Shown here in pieces: positions 5,271 through 10,568 of a stretch of 10,568 nucleotides of DNA (within the stretch, counting starts at the first letter, position 1; each line of letters opens with the position of its first letter). A program made the position numbers and the translations under genes. This stretch comes from Ramicandelaber brevisporus (taxonomy: Eukaryota; Kickxellomycota; Ramicandelaberales; Ramicandelaberaceae), in NCBI GenBank assembly GCA_025201865.1, contig MU603047.1, positions 7,311 to 17,878 on the forward strand, read 5' to 3'. The notes under the pieces are model-generated. The model was not told the origin of the DNA and made no database searches. It saw nothing but the letters and a program-made list of their open reading frames with translations.

Positions 5271-7934
5271 ATGGCTTCCACCGGCTCACGGACCAATGCT
5301 GCCATCTATGCGGCAGCTGCAGCATCTCTTGCCGTTGTAGCTGGCAACTATGTTAGCCACCAGCGAGCAGCCCGCGAAGCAAAACTGAAACGGGCGGTCT
5401 CACATGCCAGCGTAAAGAGTCTTGGCCACCACGCCGAGGACGAGCTCGACTCTGAGGCAGCATGGTTCCCTCCAGTGGCCGGATCACAGAGCGTGAGCGG
5501 CCGCAATAGCAAAAGCGCCAGTGCAGTAAACTTGTCCTCAAAGGGACGCCGTGGCGGCAGCAGCAGCAGCAGTGGTGGTGGCGGAGTGGGTGTGGGCCGA
5601 GAGTTTGTTAGACAATTATCCGCAGTGTTGAGAGTGGCCATTCCAAACTGGCGTTCAAAGGAGGTGATGCTGATTGCTTTGAATACACTCTTCCTTGTGC
5701 TTCGTACATGGCTATCGGTGGTTGTCGCAAAGCTGGATGGCCGCATTGTCAAGCATCTCGTAGCGGGCAATGGACGCAAGTTTATCGCTGGACTGATGAC
5801 GTGGTTTGCAATTGCCATTCCAGCAACCTACACCAACAGCATGATTCGCTTCTTCCAGTCAAAGCTGTCGATTGCTCTGCGTACCCGTCTGACTCGTTAT
5901 GCTCACGAGCTGTACCTCAATGACCAAAGCACATACTATAGATTGCTCAATCTTGACTCGCGCATCACAAATCCAGATCAATTCATTACAACTGATATTG
6001 CGCGGTTCTGCCATGCCTTTGCTGCTCTGTACTCCAACATGGGTAAACCCGTCCTCGATTTGCTCATCTTCAATATGCAGTTGGCGAGCAATGTTGGTGT
6101 TGCCGGCATGGTTATGCTTGGTGCAATGTACGTGGTGACTGCCAATGTGCTTCGTCGCGTAACTCCTTCCTTTGGTCGACTGGCTGCCATTGAGGCCAAG
6201 CTGGAGGGTGATTTCCGTGCTGCTCACTCGCGTCTTATCACCAATGCCGAAGAGGTTGCATTCTACCGTGGAGGACCACTGGAGCACTCCATTCTCGCCC
6301 GCGCATTCCATCGCCTCATGTATCATGTGTCACGCGTGGCCAAAGTGCGCATTGGATACAATATGTTTGAGGACTTCATTATCAAGTACTGCTGGTCTGC
6401 CATGGGTCTTGGTGCATGTGCTCTGCCCGTCTTCTTCCCATCTGGCTTCACTAACATGGGTGCCGCAGCGGCTGTTACTGTGACTCCTGATATGCCGGCC
6501 ACCCAAGCCAGTGCCCGCCGTACCCAGGCATTCATTACAAACAAGCGTCTGATGATTTCGCTGGCAGATGCTGGCGGCCGCATTATGTTTGCATACAAGG
6601 ACTTGGCCGAGCTTGCTGGATACACGTTCCGTGTTTACAACTTGTTCTCTGCTTTGCACGCTTTGCGACTTGGCAAATACAATGGAGCAGCCTCTGAAAG
6701 CGTTGGAACCCTGCCAGGCGAGTATCCTCCATATTCATTGCTTGACATTCGCGGCCAGGTGTATGATGATTCAGATCTGATTAAATTCAGCGGCGTGCCT
6801 ATTGTTGTCCCAAGTGTTGATCCATCTCGTGGTGGAGAGCCTCTTGTGCGTAGACTGGACTTGACTATCCGACCAGGCGAGCACTGGTTGATCACAGGGC
6901 CGAATGGAGTTGGCAAGAGCTCAATTGCTAGAGTCTTGTCTGGATTGTGGCCGGTATTTGACGGTGTATTGGAAACACCAAGCCGAGATGAACTGTTCTT
7001 TGTTCCGCAGCGTCCATATCTTGCAATTGGCACCCTGCGTGATCAAATTATATATCCACATACGCATAAAGATATGATTGAGTCTGGACGGACCCATTCT
7101 GAATTGATGCAGATTCTTGAGGCAGTTCATTTGGAGTACCTGCCTGGCAGAGAAGGCGGATGGGATGCCCGCAAGGAATGGAAAGATGTGTTTTCAGGTG
7201 GAGAAAAGCAGCGCATTAATCTTGCCAGATTATTCTACCACAAGCCTAAGTTTGCAGTGTTGGATGAAGCCAGCTCAGCAGTCAGCAGTGATGTTGAAGG
7301 CTTGATGTATGATCATGCAAAGGAGCTTGGCATTACTCTTATCACCATCTCCCATCGACTGATTCTAGCTAAATATCACTCATTCCTGATGCGTATTGGA
7401 ACAACTCCTCCCCCACTACAGCACTCAACTTCAGGCAGTGGTGGTGGTGGTGGTGGTGGTGCTGCTGCTGCTGATGAGGATGATGGCGATCTATTGCCAG
7501 TTGAAGATGAATATGATGAAGAAGATGTGTTTGCTGTGGACAATGATGTGGCAGTGGTTGGTGGCGGTGATTCATCCTCTGGTTCATATGATGACGATAC
7601 TAACACTAGCAACGATATCGAAGATGGTGCATACTGGGAAGTACAGCGTTTGTCAAACCCTGACCATGAAATGTTTAATCAATCCGCCGCCAGTGCACCA
7701 TCGCCATCGCCATCTTTCAACGAAGGCAATGCAGAGACTGCAGATCAAGAAGAACAGCAACAGCAACATCAACAGCAACCAAGCACGTCGCATCCATTGT
7801 CTCCATTATCTGCTGCCAACCTTGACTGGATCAAGAAGCTCGAGGCTGAAGTTGAGTCTCGTCGTGCTCAGAAGGATCAATGGGAGACCAGACTTGAACA
7901 AGTTAATGACCAGTTAAACATGCGTGACATTTAA
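5271..7934 (+). CDS. Peroxisomal ABC half-transporter, ABCD family (Pxa1/Pxa2/ALDP type)
   Basis: An 887-aa half-transporter that by family should dimerise in the peroxisomal membrane and import long-chain acyl-CoA for beta-oxidation. Visible: a hydrophobic Ala-rich N-terminus (10-28); hydrophobic segments near 131-153, 170-189, 247-267, 274-292 and 370-390; the ABCD loop NPDQFITTDIARF (234-246); an EAA-like motif NAEEVAFYRGG (325-335); Walker A GPNGVGKS (543-550); Q-loop Q580; signature FSGGEKQR (641-648); Walker B FAVLDEA (661-667); D-loop SAVS; H-loop H695. All catalytic residues are present, so it should hydrolyse ATP. After KYHSFLMRIG (701-710) comes a G7/A4 run and an acidic D/E-rich stretch (735-785), then GAYWEVQRL (786-794), another Ser/Pro/Gln stretch, and a coiled coil (851-884), which corresponds to the usual ALDP C-terminus. 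I chose M at 5271 (G at -3 and +4) over the in-frame ATG at 5082, whose context is poor and whose extension is Arg-rich and unlike the family. Pxa1 versus Pxa2 subunit is not resolved. Confidence 0.95.
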   Translation: MASTGSRTNAAIYAAAAASLAVVAGNYVSHQRAAREAKLKRAVSHASVKSLGHHAEDELDSEAAWFPPVAGSQSVSGRNSKSASAVNLSSKGRRGGSSSSSGGGGVGVGREFVRQLSAVLRVAIPNWRSKEVMLIALNTLFLVLRTWLSVVVAKLDGRIVKHLVAGNGRKFIAGLMTWFAIAIPATYTNSMIRFFQSKLSIALRTRLTRYAHELYLNDQSTYYRLLNLDSRITNPDQFITTDIARFCHAFAALYSNMGKPVLDLLIFNMQLASNVGVAGMVMLGAMYVVTANVLRRVTPSFGRLAAIEAKLEGDFRAAHSRLITNAEEVAFYRGGPLEHSILARAFHRLMYHVSRVAKVRIGYNMFEDFIIKYCWSAMGLGACALPVFFPSGFTNMGAAAAVTVTPDMPATQASARRTQAFITNKRLMISLADAGGRIMFAYKDLAELAGYTFRVYNLFSALHALRLGKYNGAASESVGTLPGEYPPYSLLDIRGQVYDDSDLIKFSGVPIVVPSVDPSRGGEPLVRRLDLTIRPGEHWLITGPNGVGKSSIARVLSGLWPVFDGVLETPSRDELFFVPQRPYLAIGTLRDQIIYPHTHKDMIESGRTHSELMQILEAVHLEYLPGREGGWDARKEWKDVFSGGEKQRINLARLFYHKPKFAVLDEASSAVSSDVEGLMYDHAKELGITLITISHRLILAKYHSFLMRIGTTPPPLQHSTSGSGGGGGGGAAAADEDDGDLLPVEDEYDEEDVFAVDNDVAVVGGGDSSSGSYDDDTNTSNDIEDGAYWEVQRLSNPDHEMFNQSAASAPSPSPSFNEGNAETADQEEQQQQHQQQPSTSHPLSPLSAANLDWIKKLEAEVESRRAQKDQWETRLEQVNDQLNMRDI

Positions 7935-8261
7935 TCATCTCCTTTTTATTTTTATATTTTCCTCTCTTGAACAACTTTATTAGTATTATGATGACTTCTC
8001 TCAACTAACAGTACAATACGACTAGGCACAGGCAACTTGCACGCTCACCTTTTGCACTCCTTAAAAGGCAGACGTCAGCATCCTGCCGACACACTCACTT
8101 GTACACACACACACGCACACGCACACACACAGCACACACACGCGCGTGTGTGTACGCACTAAACTTTAGGCATATGCTCACTTGACACCCTCTCCAACTT
8201 GTCAAATCTTTACACAGAGCACTGCACACTTCAAACAATAAATCTTTCACAGCCAAGCAAG
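7935..8261 (+). promoter_or_regulatory. Intergenic region: transporter 3' end and WD40-gene promoter
   Basis: A 327-bp tandem gap. T-rich sequence directly after the stop (about 7940-7980) suits 3'-end formation of the transporter mRNA. A CA/GT block occupies 8100-8159. An AATAAA hexamer occurs at 8237-8242, only 20 bp before the next start codon; it could be a late poly(A) signal for the transporter overlapping the next gene's leader, or chance in an A/T-rich leader. No TATA box is convincing. Confidence 0.4.
8100..8159. repeat. CA/GT microsatellite with 20-bp perfect palindrome
   Basis: Two strictly alternating purine/pyrimidine runs, 8100-8131 and 8132-8159, are broken only by an AG step. 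Within the second, 8134-8153 is a perfect palindrome, ACACACACGCGCGTGTGTGT, centred on CGCGCG. The combination favours Z-DNA or cruciform extrusion. It lies about 165 bp after the transporter stop and about 100 bp before the WD40-gene start. Confidence 0.9.
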
Positions 8262-10257
8262 ATGGCAGAGTCGGGAAGGGTGATCACAGTTCGGAGACGA
8301 CGTCAAACAACAGCGACGGTCACAGCTGCATCGACAGCCGCAGCGGCAGCGTTATCAGCCAACGCCGGCTTTAGTTTGAGTGCAGTAGGCGGCAGTGTCA
8401 ATAACAGTGGCAGCAGTGGTAATAGTATGACCGCATTGCGCGCGTCACTTGGTCTTAATGTCGGCGGCGGAGGAGGAGGAGGAGGCAGTGTGAACTCGGT
8501 TGGACCAGGACTCTGTCTCTCTTCAGTGGTTGGTCACACAGTGTCACGCTCTGCCCAGTTTGCTGCACATCCATTATTACCTAATATCGTTGCATATACA
8601 GCTGGATGCGTTTGTGTCATCAGAGATGTTGAACTGGATACACAGGTTGCATTACTTGTTGCATCAGTCACTTCATTACCGCACTCTGATGACATCGATG
8701 AGCAGTCAACCGCAGCGGGCTCGCCCCTAGCTGTCAGCATCCATGCAGCCTCGTCAACTAGAAGACAGTCCGCTGGGTTTCCATCATCAGCATCAGTATC
8801 ATCGGCATCAGCATCGGCATCAGCATCAACGGGGCGGAGAGCAACCAGTACATTGCAATCAGCAAAGACATTTACACCTACTCAGCCGCGTCCGATATCA
8901 TGTCTGGCCTTTTCATCATCAGGCGAATACATTGCAGTTGGGGAATCGGGACATCGGCCGCGCACTGTGGTATGGGATTGGCGCAAAAGGTGCATTGTTA
9001 GTGAAATGAGAGGTCATCGATTTGGGATCCAAGCAGTGTGTTTTGCGCCTAATGAGCAGTATTTGGCAACATGTGGATTTCAGCATGATGGAAACATGAT
9101 TATATGGAATTGGAGAACCGGCGAAAGACATCAGTCCAATAAGCTATCCTCACGTGTTCATTCAATGTCATTCTCTACCGATTCCAAAATGTGTATAACT
9201 GCTGGTTTGCGCCATATCAGATTTTGGTACATTGATAGAGAAAAGATATCGACAGTCAATCAGGATATCCATAGAAGAGAAAGCGTTAAAATATTAGGTG
9301 GGAGATCAGCTGTATTGGAGCATTTGAGAGACAACACATTTATTGATATTGTATTTGGCAATAACACTAGTATTGATAGTAATAATAATAAAATTGATAA
9401 TAATGATAATAATGATAATAATGATAATAATGATAATAATGATAATAATATAACCACGCAATCACCACTAATTTCAGAGTTTGCAACACCTCCTGCGGCC
9501 ATTAGTAACAAACAACCAGGCTCAGGCAGCGGATTCAGTCCGACAGCAACAGTAACCTCTCGTAGACACACCCTTCTTCCAACTACATCTACAGCGACAA
9601 AAGCAACAGCAGCAACAGCAGCAGCAACAGCAGCAACAGCTACTATTGGTAATTCATCATCTAAGCTAGGCCGCAGGTTATCAGTTGGTAGATCACGTAG
9701 TAACCGTAGAGGATCAACCAATGGTGGTGGAAATTCATCTCCTACAATCGGAACATTAGCACCTAGAAGAAGAGAATTATCCTCATTAGCTGTGCAATAT
9801 GATAGAAGACGAACCATGGTGGCCAATACATCTACTACTCTGCAGTATGGAAACCCTAAATCATTAGCATCATCAATATCGTCATCACCGTCATCATCAA
9901 GACAGTTTGATGGTTTTGTTTATGCTCTATCTGCATCTGGTATACTGGTTGTTATTGATTCGGTAGATCGTACAGTCATTAATTCACTCGCTTTAGATTT
10001 ACCAAATGCACAGAGTATCAGTCTCGACCCAACTCATTCCTTTGCAGTGTGCAGTGGTAAAGGAAGTCAGATTGTAATTGTGGCTTTATCTGAACTCAAA
10101 ATAATTGGTCGATTCTCTTCATCTACACAGCCTCCCCAGAGCATTTCATTTGGTAAATCTACCAAAGACGAAGCAGAAGATGATAGCATCATTTACCACA
10201 ATGAACCTATTCATGCAGTTCGTGTTCATGCATCATCACCATCATCATCACTACTAC

Positions 10258-10292
<35 letters not shown>

Positions 10293-10568
10293 CCACCACT
10301 ACTACCACCACAATCACATCAACAGCCAGTCACACCAATCAGTCAACACTCTCTTGTGATATCAACAGTATCTGCCAGTGTGCATGCACTGTGGAACGCT
10401 GTCATTGATACTGAGCAAAACAGTCTGTCAGTCTCAGTTCGTAGCTCGAGATGGTCCCATAGCCACTGTGTGTGGGGATCGCTAATGCTACCTAACAACG
10501 CCAGCATGACGTCTGGCTCGTCAGTACCCAAGTCTGTTGTGCTCACACATTCTGAAGATGCAGTGCTT
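8262..10568 (+). CDS. MAPKBP1/WDR62-type WD40 repeat protein (5' part, runs off the window)
   Basis: An uninterrupted frame of 769 codons with no stop before the right edge, so the gene is partial. The start is the first ATG after an in-frame TAA at 8160, with strong context (A at -3, G at +4). After a low-complexity N-terminus (Arg, Ala, Gly8; residues 1-88) the conserved order matches the first WD40 propeller of MAPKBP1/WDR62: VGHTVSRSAQFAAHP (90-104), VAYTAGCVCVI (110-120), PISCLAFSSSGEYIAVGESG (211-230), TVVWDW (235-240), GHRFGIQAVCFAPNEQYLAT (251-270), SNKLSSRVHSMSFSTDSKM (292-310), HIRFWYID (318-325) and GRSAVLEHLRDNTFIDI (347-363). Further WD-like blocks follow after residue ~550. Insertions of Ser/Ala, Asp/Asn, Thr/Ala and poly-Ser fall between blades. 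In animals the family scaffolds JNK signalling and acts at spindle poles; the fungal role is unknown to me. The JNK-binding C-terminus, if present, lies outside the window. Confidence 0.88.
8784..8828 (+). repeat. TCA/GCA triplet repeat (Ser/Ala-rich insertion)
   Basis: Repeated TCA, GCA and TCG codons encode the Ser/Ala run at residues 175-189 of the WD40 protein, part of an insertion (about 138-208) between the first conserved strand block and PISCLAFSSSGEY. The insertion keeps the frame and the flanking conserved blocks are intact. Confidence 0.85.
9396..9449 (+). repeat. (GATAATAAT)6 minisatellite encoding (DNN)6
   Basis: Six perfect copies of the 9-bp unit GATAATAAT encode Asp-Asn-Asn repeats directly after the conserved block ending IDIVFG. 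The preceding sequence carries additional AAT codons. Perfect copies suggest recent slippage. The unit is a multiple of three, so gain or loss keeps the reading frame. Confidence 0.95.
9591..9644 (+). repeat. ACA/GCA triplet repeat (Thr/Ala-rich)
   Basis: A run of ACA and GCA codons encodes an imperfect Thr-Ala repeat within the large low-complexity insertion (residues ~367-550) of the WD40 protein. On the opposite strand it yields only Val/Ala shadow frames. Confidence 0.85.
10233..10310 (+). repeat. TCA/CCA/CTA triplet repeat with (TCA)11
   Basis: A triplet repeat containing eleven consecutive TCA codons (10260-10292) flanked by CCA and CTA codons, encoding poly-Ser with Pro and Leu. It sits between two WD-like blocks of the WD40 protein. 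The other forward frames give a poly-His shadow. Confidence 0.9.

Noticed and set aside
9260-9826. Minus-strand 188-codon Leu/Val-rich frame that looks membrane-like.
   Set aside because: Antisense to the GATAATAAT and ACA/GCA repeats of the WD40 gene, which read as repeated Leu/Ser and Val/Ala on the other strand.
10105-10359. Plus-strand frame with a long poly-His run.
   Set aside because: It is the +1-shifted reading of the TCA repeat inside the WD40 gene, whose own frame is open throughout and carries conserved blocks.

Overview
The window looks like nuclear DNA of a fungus, probably an early-diverging (zygomycete-grade) lineage. The evidence is a DHA2-type drug transporter, a Ceg1-type capping-enzyme fold, a peroxisomal ABCD half-transporter, long polyQ/polyN/polyS/polyG tracts inside otherwise conserved proteins, CT-rich core promoters and CA/GT microsatellites. 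All four genes read as long uninterrupted frames with no convincing intron, which would fit an intron-poor lineage such as Kickxellomycotina; that placement is a guess. I see no bacterial features (operons, Shine-Dalgarno sites), tRNAs, rRNAs, transposons or CRISPR arrays.

Layout from left to right. (1) 1-150: short flank with a 15-bp tandem repeat. (2) 151-1827, minus: a 558-aa, 14-helix MFS exporter of the DHA2 family. (3) 1828-2246: its promoter and leader, with a 65-bp strictly alternating purine/pyrimidine tract just before the start codon. (4) 2247-4763, minus: an 838-aa protein with the complete fold order of an mRNA capping guanylyltransferase, but with the nucleotidyl-transfer motifs degraded (KxDG, KxK and RxDK all altered) and long polyQ and Ser/Pro-rich additions. 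This is the most interesting item: an apparently intact, expressed-looking pseudo-guanylyltransferase. (5) 4764-5270: a divergent promoter with a CCAAT box, a CACGTG E-box and a small inverted repeat. (6) 5271-7934, plus: a peroxisomal ABCD (Pxa1/Pxa2/ALDP-type) acyl-CoA half-transporter with a glycine/acidic insertion before its C-terminal coiled coil. (7) 7935-8261: a compact intergenic region with a Z-DNA-prone CA/GT block and a 20-bp perfect palindrome. (8) 8262 to the right edge, plus: the N-terminal 769 residues of a MAPKBP1/WDR62-type WD40 protein, open at the window end, with several low-complexity insertions.

The genes do not form an obvious pathway. They are ordinary eukaryotic neighbours: two tandem minus-strand genes and two tandem plus-strand genes around one shared promoter. 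The shared promoter makes co-expression of the capping-like protein and the fatty-acid importer possible, but nothing in the sequence links their functions. What unites the right three genes is a strong tendency to accumulate triplet-repeat low-complexity sequence at loops between conserved blocks.
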